A program made the translations under genes and the position numbers. A stretch of 64,000 nucleotides of DNA from Clostridium pascui (GTDB taxonomy: Bacteria; Bacillota; Clostridia; Clostridiales; Clostridiaceae), in NCBI RefSeq assembly GCF_016908015.1, contig NZ_JAFBDB010000006.1, positions 1 to 64,000 on the forward strand. The letters run 5' to 3'. The notes under the pieces were generated by a model. The model saw nothing but the letters and a program-made list of their open reading frames with translations, searched no databases and had not been told where the DNA came from. This document shows positions 26,177 through 34,419 of the stretch, piece after piece; position 1 is the first letter of the stretch; each line of letters starts with the position of its first letter.

Positions 26177-27429
26177 TTAAGTTATTAATTATTGCAGACG
26201 ACTTTACTGGCGCACTTGATACTGGTGTTCAATTCGTTAATAAGGGTATTGAAACAAAAATTATTACTGATATTAACTTTGATTTTAAGACAATTCCTGA
26301 AACAACCGAAGTTCTAGTTATCGATTCTGAAACAAGGCCTTTAAGCAAAGAAAAAGCTTATAACGTAGTCCATAATATAGTAAAACGTGGAATGGAAGCT
26401 GGAATTAATGTAATTTATAAGAAGACAGATTCTGCTCTAAGGGGAAATATTGGAAGTGAGCTAACAGCAGTTATAGATGCAGGAGGAGGAAGGATTTTAT
26501 CCTTTATTCCAGCTTTTCCAAAAGTAAATCGAATTACCAAGGAAGGCATTCACTACTTGGGAGGTGTTCCTATCAGTGAAACTGCCTTTGGAAAAGATCC
26601 ATTTGAACCAGTTACTAGTTCCTATATACCAGATATTATTAAAGTGCAAAGTAATGTAAAAGTAGCATGTATAAGGGAAGTAAGCGACTTTAAGTTAAAT
26701 GATGATGATAAAAAAGTTGTTATATTTGATGCTAAGACCGATGAAGATATTATGAAAATTGCACGTAAATTAAAAGAAACCAAGACTTTAAAATTTATAG
26801 CTGGATGTGCAGGATTTGCCTCATATCTTCCAGAAATTCTAGAGTTAACGGGCACAAATAATGAAGTTTTAGAAAAAACTGAAGGAGTTTTTGTTGCTTG
26901 TGGAAGCTTAAATCCAATTACTAAAGAGCAAGTAAAATATGCATTATCTAATGGATTTAATCACATCAACTTGACACCAGAACAAAAACTAAGTACTGAT
27001 TATTTCAAAAAAGAAAATGGTAAAAAAGAATTGTTACAAATAATTGAGAGCTGTAAGCAGAACAAATTGCTTGTAGTAGATACATTTGATGCAGAGAATA
27101 TGGATGCTACGCTGAATTATGCTAAAGAAAATGGAATTAGAAAAAAAGATATAAGAAATAAGATATCTGACTGCCTAGGAGAAGTTGTAAAAAGTATTAT
27201 GGATAGTGGAATCTCTCGAACATTTATGATTACAGGTGGGGATACTTTGATGGGACTTATGAGGCAAGTGAATTGTACTCAATTGCATCCAGTATGTGAA
27301 ATTGAGCAAGGAGCAGTATTATCTTTTATGTATCTAAATGAGAAAAAACTACAGATAGTATCTAAATCTGGAGGATTTGGTGAAAAGGAAGTTATAGTAA
27401 AAATTGCACAAAAGGTTTCAAACTTATAG
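26173..27429 (+). CDS. Four-carbon acid sugar kinase (DUF1537)
   Basis: This 418-residue kinase belongs to the OtnK/DtnK/LtnK (DUF1537) family. The N-terminal domain starts LLIIADDFTGALDTGVQF, with the conserved DDFTGA acid-binding motif and KKTDSALRGN. The C-terminal nucleotide-binding domain has ITGGDTL. Known members phosphorylate D-threonate, D-erythronate or L-threonate at C4. Its start overlaps the pdxA2 stop (ATGA), which shows that the two reactions are coupled. Which acid is used cannot be told from sequence. Confidence 0.9.
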   Translation: MIKLLIIADDFTGALDTGVQFVNKGIETKIITDINFDFKTIPETTEVLVIDSETRPLSKEKAYNVVHNIVKRGMEAGINVIYKKTDSALRGNIGSELTAVIDAGGGRILSFIPAFPKVNRITKEGIHYLGGVPISETAFGKDPFEPVTSSYIPDIIKVQSNVKVACIREVSDFKLNDDDKKVVIFDAKTDEDIMKIARKLKETKTLKFIAGCAGFASYLPEILELTGTNNEVLEKTEGVFVACGSLNPITKEQVKYALSNGFNHINLTPEQKLSTDYFKKENGKKELLQIIESCKQNKLLVVDTFDAENMDATLNYAKENGIRKKDIRNKISDCLGEVVKSIMDSGISRTFMITGGDTLMGLMRQVNCTQLHPVCEIEQGAVLSFMYLNEKKLQIVSKSGGFGEKEVIVKIAQKVSNL

Positions 27430-27571
27430 ATGTAGTGGTGATGCAGCTTGAGTTCATAGCTAAATTTCGTTTTTGTGTTATACCCTTTTGGTATTAAGTA
27501 TAATTTACTCCATCTTGAGTGGAGTTTAATTAGAAATAAATTTAAAATAATTTGGTAAAGGATGGGTTATT

Positions 27572-28633
27572 ATGAAAATGTTTAAGACAAGAAAAGCAAT
27601 TGCAATGGCTTTATCGGCAATGGTATTGTTATCATTTTCTGGTTGTGGCAGCAAAGCTAGCAGTACATCTTCTCAAACAACACCTAATTCCAATACAAGT
27701 AAAGCAGTTCACCTAGTATTTGCTACAGATGCAGTTGGTTCATCTAATTATACTATTGCCTCATCATTGTCGACAGCGTTAAAGGAATATCTTCCAGCTG
27801 GTTCAAGCATAGATGTCCAGCCAATATCTCCTGGAAATATGGGTGCAGCGTATCTTTTTGAAAATGGAACTGCAGATATCACCTTCATAAACGGTGCTCC
27901 TGCAAAAATGGCATATAATGATGGGACTCTTGGTAAGCCTAAAACACAGAAATTCAGAGCACTTGCTGGTCACCTTACAAACGTTGCAGCAGTTACTTAT
28001 TTCTCAAATGCTTTTGTTAAAAAGTATGGAGTTACTACTTTAGAAGATGTTGTAGCAAAGAAGATTCCTATTAGAATAGGAACTAGTCCAAAGGGTTCAA
28101 TGGATGAATGGTGTGCAAGCCTTGCTTTAAAACATCTTGGAGTTACCTACGATGATATTAAATCCTGGGGAGGAGATGTAATTAACGCTGGCGGATCTCA
28201 ATTATCAAATATGTTGAAAGACGGTAAAGTAGACATGATATTAAACCATACATCACAACAATCCTCTGATGTAACTCAGGATGCAATGACTGTTCCTATT
28301 ACATTTGTACAAATGGGTGATGGACTTCTTAATTATTTTGTAGCACAGGGTTTTGAAAAAATAAAATATCCTGCAGGTTTATGGAAGGGAATGGACAAAG
28401 AAAGAATTTTTGCAGGCACACCTGATTGTCTTTATGTTTCTTCAAATATGCCTGATGATATTGCATATGCTCTTACAAAAGGATTATGTGAAAAGAGAGA
28501 AGAATTAGTAAAACAATTTGCTTCAATAGCTCCTTTTGATCCTAAAACTGCATGGCAGCCAGACAAAGTAGGCGGAGTTCCACTTAGTGCTGGAGCAGAA
28601 AAGTACTATAAGGAAGCTGGTTATATAAAATAA
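27572..28633 (+). CDS. TAXI-family TRAP transporter receptor
   Basis: This 353-residue extracytoplasmic receptor has a lipoprotein signal (FSGCGS; Cys near residue 26) followed by a Ser/Thr-rich linker and the TAXI fold (LVFATDAVGSSNYTIASS). It would capture the acid and hand it to the fused permease encoded next. A terminator-like hairpin between receptor and permease probably makes the receptor more abundant. SD GGATGGG lies before the ATG. Confidence 0.92.
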   Translation: MKMFKTRKAIAMALSAMVLLSFSGCGSKASSTSSQTTPNSNTSKAVHLVFATDAVGSSNYTIASSLSTALKEYLPAGSSIDVQPISPGNMGAAYLFENGTADITFINGAPAKMAYNDGTLGKPKTQKFRALAGHLTNVAAVTYFSNAFVKKYGVTTLEDVVAKKIPIRIGTSPKGSMDEWCASLALKHLGVTYDDIKSWGGDVINAGGSQLSNMLKDGKVDMILNHTSQQSSDVTQDAMTVPITFVQMGDGLLNYFVAQGFEKIKYPAGLWKGMDKERIFAGTPDCLYVSSNMPDDIAYALTKGLCEKREELVKQFASIAPFDPKTAWQPDKVGGVPLSAGAEKYYKEAGYIK

Positions 28634-28696
28634 TACTGGTATGTTATAAACAGTACAGACTAAGTGCTTATAGTAAGTGTTGTATGTAGCCTAAAA

Positions 28697-28749
28697 TTAA
28701 ATGGAAACCTTTAAATAATAAACTTTTTTATAGGTTTCCATTTTACTAT
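28697..28749 (+). terminator. Intercistronic hairpin, receptor to permease
   Basis: AAATGGAAACCT (28699-28710) pairs perfectly with AGGTTTCCATTT (28732-28743), followed by TACTATT. It probably acts as a leaky terminator or 3'-end stabiliser. Confidence 0.7.
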
Positions 28750-28768
28750 TAATAGTAGAGGTGAGGGA

Positions 28769-30727
28769 ATGAAAAAAATATTTAATAAGGACAAAATGGT
28801 GGATAAAGCGATAGCAGCAGAAGAAGAATTAAAAGAAAAACCAAAAATGTCAAAACAGAGATTTGGTGTTATTGCTGTATTATCTGTCGTATTCCTGGCT
28901 TTTCAGATTTATATAGGAGCTGTAAAACCTCTGGATGCAAAAATATCAATCCCTGTTCATCTTTGTCTTGCATTGGCTATTACTTTCCTATATAAACCTT
29001 TGGCTGAAAAATTTAAGAATAAGTGGTTATGGATTATAGATTTTGCTCTTATTATAGGATTAGCAATAACGGTATTTTACTTTATTACAAATAACAATCG
29101 ACTTCTTTACAGAATTATGATGGTTGATCCAATGCTTCCTATTGATTTGTTCTGTGCATATTTCTTATTGGTTGCAATTATGGAAGCAGTTCGCAGAACT
29201 CTTGGCATGAACTTGTACTTATTCATATTAGTCTTTATTGCTTATGCTTTTCTTGGTCAGCATTTATCAGGACCATTGCAATATGCAGGGATGACATGGA
29301 AGCAATTTGGTGAAATGCTAACAATGACTCAAGATGGAATATTAGGTACTCCGCTTGGAGTATCAGTTGACACTTTATTTTACTTCCTTTTGTTCGGAGC
29401 ATTTTTCGCTAAATGCGGTGGTGGACAGGTGCTAATTGATCTTGGTATGAAATTGAGTGATAAGACTGTAGGCGGACCTGCCAAGGCTGCTGTAATTTCA
29501 AGTGCATTAATGGGAATGATCAGTGGTAGTGCTGTTGCTAACGTAACATCTACGGGTGTTTTTACAATTCCTCTAATGAAAAAGGCTGGGTATACTCCTG
29601 AAGAAGCAGGAGCAATTGAATCGGTTTCATCTACTGGTGGTCAAATTATGCCGCCTATTATGGGTGTTGGTGCTTTTATTATGGCAGAAATGATTGGAGT
29701 AAGCTATACAAGGATTGCATTGGCAGCATTGATACCGGCTTTAGCATATTATTTATCTGAATTTATGTTAGTGCATTTTCTTGCTAAAAAACGAAAACTT
29801 CAGAATAAAGGCATACCTGAACTAAAGTATACTTGTGCACCTGTTATACCAAGGTTATATCAATTAATTCCTATCTTAGCACTTGTGGTATTGATATTTA
29901 TGGGAGAATCATTAACTCGTGCAGCATTGATTGGTACAGTGCTTGCTATCGTTGTCAGCATGTTTAGTCCTGAGACAAAAATGAATTTAAGTAGATTTAC
30001 TGATTCTATGATGGATGGTATTAGACAGGCAGCAGGTATAGCAATTCCAACAGGTGCCTGCGGTATAATGATAGGTATTGTTGTACGTTCTGGCTTTGCA
30101 AATAAATTAACTAGCATTATAGCTGTTGTAGGTCAATCAAATCTGTTGGTTGCACTATTAATTGCAATGTTTGGATGCTTAATTCTCGGAATGGCTTTAC
30201 CTACTGTAGCAGCTTATTTGATTGCTAATGTGTTATTCTGCCCTACAATTGTTAAACTAGGCATACCTGTATTGCCTGCCAATATGTTTATCTTTTATTT
30301 TGGAGTTATTGCACAGATTACACCGCCAGTATGTCTTGCTTCATTTACAGCAGCAGGTATTGCAGAAGGAAATTCATGGCAAACAGGTTGGAAAGCATTT
30401 ATTTATGCCTTTGTATCTTTCTTAGTACCGTATGTATTTGTTTATCAGCCAGCAATTTTACTTGTTGGTAGTGTAACCAGCATAGTTACTACTACTATTT
30501 TAATGGCTATAGGTGTTACCTATTTAGCTGGGGGTGTTTCAGGATATTTCTTTATTACTTTAAATCATACTTGGGAGAAAGTTCTTATGTTTGTTATAGC
30601 AGTACTAATTATATCTCCAGAAAGAATAACTACTATGATTGGAATTGTAGCTGCTATAGCAGTTGGGGCTTCTCTATTTAGTAAGGCTAAAAAAGAAAAA
30701 AATGAAGCTTACAGTTTAAATGGTTAA
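28769..30727 (+). CDS. TRAP transporter fused permease (DctQ-DctM type)
   Basis: This 652-residue membrane protein has a short charged cytoplasmic start, four N-terminal helices (DctQ-like, to about residue 190), then a 12-helix DctM-type domain. Signature loops are GGPAKAAVISSALMGMISGS and STGGQIMPPIMGVGAF, with a repeat-related segment later (VAAYLIANVLF, ITPPVCLASFTAAGIAEG). Fused permeases of this kind work with TAXI receptors using a sodium or proton gradient. The only receptor nearby is the upstream TAXI gene. Confidence 0.93.
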   Translation: MKKIFNKDKMVDKAIAAEEELKEKPKMSKQRFGVIAVLSVVFLAFQIYIGAVKPLDAKISIPVHLCLALAITFLYKPLAEKFKNKWLWIIDFALIIGLAITVFYFITNNNRLLYRIMMVDPMLPIDLFCAYFLLVAIMEAVRRTLGMNLYLFILVFIAYAFLGQHLSGPLQYAGMTWKQFGEMLTMTQDGILGTPLGVSVDTLFYFLLFGAFFAKCGGGQVLIDLGMKLSDKTVGGPAKAAVISSALMGMISGSAVANVTSTGVFTIPLMKKAGYTPEEAGAIESVSSTGGQIMPPIMGVGAFIMAEMIGVSYTRIALAALIPALAYYLSEFMLVHFLAKKRKLQNKGIPELKYTCAPVIPRLYQLIPILALVVLIFMGESLTRAALIGTVLAIVVSMFSPETKMNLSRFTDSMMDGIRQAAGIAIPTGACGIMIGIVVRSGFANKLTSIIAVVGQSNLLVALLIAMFGCLILGMALPTVAAYLIANVLFCPTIVKLGIPVLPANMFIFYFGVIAQITPPVCLASFTAAGIAEGNSWQTGWKAFIYAFVSFLVPYVFVYQPAILLVGSVTSIVTTTILMAIGVTYLAGGVSGYFFITLNHTWEKVLMFVIAVLIISPERITTMIGIVAAIAVGASLFSKAKKEKNEAYSLNG

Positions 30728-30774
30728 AACTAAACAACACACATATTAAAACATTAATTAAAGGAGTGAGTAAT

Positions 30775-31671
30775 ATGAATATAGGTGGAATAATAGCTGC
30801 AATGGCTACTCCTATGCATGAAGATGGTACAATAAATGAGGCTGAATTAAGGAATCAAGTGAACAGACAAATAAATGCGGGAATGAATGGTATATTTTGT
30901 TTAGGGACCAATGGAGAAGCCTACATTTTAAGTAAAGAAGAGAAAATTAGAGTTATGGAGATATTTGTAGAAGAAGCAAGAGGGCGTGTACCTGTATATG
31001 CAGGTACAGGATGTGTAGGAACAAAAGATACAATTGAACTTTCTCAAAAGGCACAGGAAATAGGAGTGAGTACCCTTTCTATTATATCCCCTTACTTTGC
31101 CGCTATTAACCAGACTGAGATTTATGAACATTATGCTGCAATAGCAAAATCAGTGGATTTGCCAATTGTTATGTATAATATGCCGGCAAGAACTGGAAAT
31201 AATATAGACTATACAACAGCATCTAAACTTGCAGAAAACTTTAAGAATGTTGCAGGCATTAAAGATAGTAGTGGGAACTTTGATAATATTTTAAGGTATA
31301 TAGAAAGTACAGATAAGGAAACCTTCTCTGTTTTGTCTGGTAATGATTCATTAATATTATGGACATTAATGGCAGGTGGAAAAGGCGGCATTACCGGAGT
31401 TGCAAATATTTTACCAGATATTATGGTTAGCATTTATAAGCATTGGAATGAGGGAGATTTTGAGAAGGCTAAGGAGGCTCAGGATTCCATTCGACCTATA
31501 AGAGATTGTTTTAAATATGGAAACCCTAACTCAATTGTAAAGAGAGCTGCAAATTTAATTGGACAGCCGTTAGGACCATGTCGTAAACCTTTTGGGATGG
31601 TCTCCAAGGATGCAGACGAGGCTATAATTAATACAATTAAAAAATACTACTCGCAATACGCAAATATTTAA
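30775..31671 (+). CDS. DapA-family aldolase/dehydratase
   Basis: This 298-residue TIM-barrel lyase of the DHDPS/NAL superfamily has LGTNGEAYILS, the Tyr motif YNMPARTG and the Schiff-base Lys in GIKDSSGNFDN. Beside sugar-acid genes it is more likely a 2-keto-acid aldolase (for example a keto-deoxy-sugar acid or hydroxy-oxoglutarate lyase) than the lysine-pathway enzyme. GTG at 30766 opens the frame, but AAGGAG eight bases before ATG 30775 supports the shorter start. It lies downstream of the transporter and upstream of a YhcH-family gene. Confidence 0.9.
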   Translation: MNIGGIIAAMATPMHEDGTINEAELRNQVNRQINAGMNGIFCLGTNGEAYILSKEEKIRVMEIFVEEARGRVPVYAGTGCVGTKDTIELSQKAQEIGVSTLSIISPYFAAINQTEIYEHYAAIAKSVDLPIVMYNMPARTGNNIDYTTASKLAENFKNVAGIKDSSGNFDNILRYIESTDKETFSVLSGNDSLILWTLMAGGKGGITGVANILPDIMVSIYKHWNEGDFEKAKEAQDSIRPIRDCFKYGNPNSIVKRAANLIGQPLGPCRKPFGMVSKDADEAIINTIKKYYSQYANI

Positions 31672-31690
31672 ATATTAGGTGGGGATTTTT

Positions 31691-32149
31691 ATGATTATAG
31701 CTGGATTAAATAGTCTAGCACCGTATAAGGCGATAAGTAAAAATATGGGCCTTGCTATAGAATACTTAGAGAGAGTGGACTTCCAATCATTAGAAGATGG
31801 TAAATATTCTATTGATGGTGACGACGTGTATGCCTTGGTAAGCACTTACATGACTAGAGAGCATAATGAAAGTAAGTATGAAAATCATCGTAATTATATT
31901 GATATACAATGTCTTATCTTTGGGGAAGAATTAGTTTTTTGTAATCAATCTTATACAATGGAGAGAGATGGAGATTACAATACAATAAATGATAAATTAA
32001 ATTTTAAAGATCAAAGCGGTGAAATAACAATTCATTTAAAACCTGGCTTGGCTTCGATATTTTACCCTAATGATGCGCATAAGGCATGCTGCAAAAATGG
32101 TGATGAACATAAACAGGTTAGAAAGCTGTTGGTAAAAGTTAAACTATAG
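31691..32149 (+). CDS. YhcH/YjgK/YiaL family protein
   Basis: This 152-residue beta-sandwich protein has HRNYIDIQ and ASIFYPNDAHKACC, the conserved metal-site motifs of the family. Relatives are found with sialic-acid and sugar-acid catabolic genes and are thought to bind or isomerise sugars; the exact reaction is unsettled. GTG at 31679 overlaps the GGTGGGGA site, so ATG at 31691 is the start. It is the last gene of the cluster, before a strong terminator. Confidence 0.88.
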   Translation: MIIAGLNSLAPYKAISKNMGLAIEYLERVDFQSLEDGKYSIDGDDVYALVSTYMTREHNESKYENHRNYIDIQCLIFGEELVFCNQSYTMERDGDYNTINDKLNFKDQSGEITIHLKPGLASIFYPNDAHKACCKNGDEHKQVRKLLVKVKL

Positions 32150-32230
32150 TAAAATCATAAGACATCAACAAGAGTTTAGAGATAAATTCAATGATAGATA
32201 AAAGTAAAACAAATAGTATGCGTTATGCAA

Positions 32231-32262
32231 AAAAGCCAATGCTTGCCCAGCATTGGCTTAAA
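32231..32262 (+). terminator. AGCCAATGCT-type terminator hairpin
   Basis: AAGCCAATGCT pairs perfectly with AGCATTGGCTT (32233-32259), followed by AAATTCTCTAAGTATA. Two related hairpins occur at 51707 and 52902, and the first of them shares the same downstream tail. Confidence 0.75.
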
Positions 32263-32302
32263 TTCTCTAAGTATAGATTCTTTTCATAATGATATTATAA
32301 TA

Positions 32303-32332
32303 TTGTAAAACATCGGGGGTGTACCGTATAAT
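32303..32332 (+). promoter_or_regulatory. Probable SigA promoter
   Basis: TTGTAA (32303-32308) and TATAAT (32327-32332) with an 18-base spacer lie just upstream of the 85-residue gene. Confidence 0.5.
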
Positions 32333-32368
32333 TAATATACATACAATTGTTAAATAAGGAGAAAAGTT

Positions 32369-32626
32369 ATGGGCATTAAAGAAGTTATAAAAAAGATATT
32401 TAGTCCTGGCGAAGATACGAAGGAAGACACAGCAGAGGTTAGTAACCTTGAACCTGTGAGGATTTACATAAAGCAGCAGCTAAGAGAAAAGGGCTTAAAA
32501 AATAACCAGATAGAAATAGACTTTTCAAATGTTTGCACCAAGGAAGAAGTTGTAAGGGTAGCGGAAGAACTGGGATTTAATTTGGAAAGAGGGGAAAAGG
32601 AAGGCGTATGGTGGCTGTTTAGGTAG
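32369..32626 (+). CDS. 85-residue protein of unknown function
   Basis: A small soluble protein with a charged N-terminal helix (MGIKEVIKKIFSPGED) and an alpha/beta C-terminal half ending GVWWLFR. No family was recognised. It has AAGGAG before the ATG and its own promoter, and a REP-like element ten bases after its stop. Confidence 0.7.
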   Translation: MGIKEVIKKIFSPGEDTKEDTAEVSNLEPVRIYIKQQLREKGLKNNQIEIDFSNVCTKEEVVRVAEELGFNLERGEKEGVWWLFR

Positions 32627-32635
32627 GGAAAAAAA

Positions 32636-32661
32636 GTGCCACCCACATGGCAAGTGGCAAG
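32636..32661 (+). repeat. 26-bp REP-like element, copy 4
   Basis: Identical to copy 1. It begins ten bases after the stop codon of the 85-residue gene. Confidence 0.9.
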
Positions 32662-32669
32662 TGATAATT

Positions 32670-32709
32670 TTTAAATAAAAATATAACCAAGTGAATTTTC
32701 ACTTGGTTA
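32670..32709 (-). terminator. Terminator, minus strand
   Basis: AACCAAGTGA (32685-32694) pairs with TCACTTGGTT (32699-32708), and read on the minus strand it is followed by ATATTTTTATTT. It ends the 54-residue gene. Confidence 0.75.
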
Positions 32710-32727
32710 CATCTTGTATAAAGATAT

Positions 32728-32892
32728 TTAGTTACCAAATCTATTAAAATGATCACTCTTAAAGCCTTGATTTTTTATAGACTTGTGTTTTGCATTAGGA
32801 TTATGGTTATGTCCTTCTTCAGTTATTGGAGTTTGATAATTACATTTTTCCATTCTTGCTACCTTATTATCTGGTTGACTATCTTTCGGCAT
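32728..32892 (-). CDS. Small hydrophilic protein, 54 residues
   Basis: The minus-strand ORF has a very strong AAGGAGGTG site before its ATG and encodes a basic, His/Asn/Lys-rich soluble peptide (start MPKDSQPDNKVARMEK, with EEGHNHNPNAKHK in the middle). It has a terminator right after the stop. No function is known; its composition recalls small spore or stress proteins of clostridia, but that is only an impression. Confidence 0.65.
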   Translation of the reverse strand: MPKDSQPDNKVARMEKCNYQTPITEEGHNHNPNAKHKSIKNQGFKSDHFNRFGN

Positions 32893-32955
32893 AAGAACAC
32901 CTCCTTAGCATAATATCTTTACACAGTTAGTTTGTACATCGCTACATAAATTATT

Positions 32956-33582
32956 CTAGCTAAATTCATGCCCTGGTATTCCATTATTAACATAAGTTTT
33001 ACCATTCAATGGCTCAAATCCAGATATCTGCATGTCTGTTACAACAGGATATGCTCTATGATTATTTGGGAATGTAAAATTAAGGGTATAATTTTTTCCG
33101 TAAAAGGCAGCCTTTGTTCCATCACCTATAAAAACGGCTGTATTTGTAAGGAAAATAACTTTTTTATTTTCTGTTTTTGCATCCACTTGATATATTGTAA
33201 AATCAAAAGAATTATCCTTTACATTGGAGATGACAACTTCACAAAAACTTTCCAAAACATTATCTCCAAAACCTCTGTCATCAAAATAGATGCCTTCATA
33301 TAATTTTACCTTACCGCTTATTTTAGCTGTTTGTGAAGAGGTATTATTTTTAGTTGTTTGTGCAGAAGTATTACTTTTATCTTTCTCTAATTTTTCAGTT
33401 GAATTTACTTCTTTAGAAGAATCTTTTGATGTTTCTTTTTTCTCATCCTGCGATATTGAAGAGTTTTCTTTATTGGAAGAATCAGTTGTAGAGTTATTAA
33501 TAGAGCAGCCAATTAATATATTTGCAAAGAACAAGGATAAAATAACAAGAATAAATTTTTTCTTTAAAAATTTTGACTTCAT
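32956..33582 (-). CDS. Lipoprotein with Ser/Lys-rich linker
   Basis: This 208-residue protein has a lipoprotein signal (basic start, hydrophobic core, ILIGC with Cys near residue 26). A long low-complexity Ser/Thr/Asn/Lys linker (about 27-88) leads to a beta-rich outer domain of about 115 residues with no recognised family. It is anchored on the outer face of the membrane. SD AAAGGATCC lies upstream. It is monocistronic on the minus strand. Confidence 0.75.
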   Translation of the reverse strand: MKSKFLKKKFILVILSLFFANILIGCSINNSTTDSSNKENSSISQDEKKETSKDSSKEVNSTEKLEKDKSNTSAQTTKNNTSSQTAKISGKVKLYEGIYFDDRGFGDNVLESFCEVVISNVKDNSFDFTIYQVDAKTENKKVIFLTNTAVFIGDGTKAAFYGKNYTLNFTFPNNHRAYPVVTDMQISGFEPLNGKTYVNNGIPGHEFS

Positions 33583-33652
33583 TATTTAAGGATCCTTTCT
33601 TTAAATATTGTTGATTTGTCATTAAAAATATTATAGCATAAAAACATGAAAT

Positions 33653-33695
33653 AGGGGTCAGGCCCCTGGCAAAAAAAGTAAGGGGCCTGACACCT
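33653..33695. repeat. GGGGTCAGGCCCC inverted repeat
   Basis: AGGGGTCAGGCCCCT (33653-33667) and AGGGGCCTGACACCT (33681-33695) form arms with one mismatch. This GC-rich palindrome is unlike the surrounding AT-rich DNA and resembles REP-type elements. A related half (GGGGTCAGG) is at about 54616. Confidence 0.75.
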
Positions 33696-33808
33696 GGGTG
33701 AAAAAGGAAAAAGTATTAAAAGAAGCAATAGATAGTCTAACGGATTTACTTTAGGGGTGCAAAAATGACTGTAAAAGTTATAGTTAAGTATATATAGTTT
33801 TGAATGTA

Positions 33809-33838
33809 TTGGAATTATCTTTGTGATTAAGGTATAAT
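33809..33838 (+). promoter_or_regulatory. Probable promoter of the Cys-rich gene
   Basis: TTGGAA (33809-33814) and TATAAT (33833-33838) with an 18-base spacer. Confidence 0.5.
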
Positions 33839-33962
33839 AGCAATGAATACTTGTATTTTTTTACGAAGTAAGGATTATTTATTAAGCAGACAGATAAATG
33901 TTAACTTGTAGAGTTGAATTAAATATATCATATAGTCAAAATAATAAAATGAGGTGAATAAG

Positions 33963-34223
33963 ATGGACAAAGAATGTAATTTTAAACATAAATGTGATGG
34001 TGAACTCTTTGAGGCTGTTGAAGGTGGTTATGTATGTAAGGCTGCAATAAACGAACAAGCTCTAAATAAATGTAAATGGTGTGGAAAGTATGGACATGAA
34101 AGTGTGATGTGCCGAATTGAGAATACTGACCTTTATGAGTGCAGGTATGGGTTTGGGTGTAAAGATTATATAGAAGAAGACCTTGAAGAAATGCTAGAAA
34201 TACACCATTTCTGCTTTGGGTAA
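33963..34223 (+). CDS. Cys-rich protein with CCHC zinc knuckle
   Basis: This 86-residue soluble protein has nine Cys. C37-X2-C40-X4-H45-X4-C50 is an exact CCHC zinc-knuckle spacing. The remaining Cys (5, 11, 25, 60, 66, 84) could bind a second metal or form a cluster. GTG at 33954 overlaps GAGGTG, so ATG at 33963 is chosen. It has its own promoter and terminator. No family was recognised. A nucleic-acid or metal-binding role is inferred from the knuckle only. Confidence 0.75.
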   Translation: MDKECNFKHKCDGELFEAVEGGYVCKAAINEQALNKCKWCGKYGHESVMCRIENTDLYECRYGFGCKDYIEEDLEEMLEIHHFCFG

Positions 34224-34286
34224 TAGAAGCATGGCTTACATACAAAAACCAAAATTAATGTTAATAAATTGAATTTTATTGAGAAG

Positions 34287-34327
34287 TAAAAAGGCATGAT
34301 AATTTCATCTAATTATCATGCTTTTTC
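34287..34327. terminator. Strong terminator
   Basis: AAAAAGGCATGATAATT pairs with AATTATCATGCTTTTT around a six-base loop. It may also end transcription from the opposite strand. Confidence 0.9.
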
Positions 34328-34419
34328 CTTTGCAAAAACTATTATAAAAATCCCTGTAATTTTAGTTTTTGTACCTCTAAAGTAAACCCGGTATAGATAG
34401 TCTGCTGCTTCTTTATATT

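Larger units (their letters stand above)
33583..33962. other. 380-bp intergenic region
   Basis: It holds one inverted repeat (33653-33695) and the promoter of the Cys-rich gene. No further gene was seen; a ten-codon ORF at about 33763 was ignored. Confidence 0.6.
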
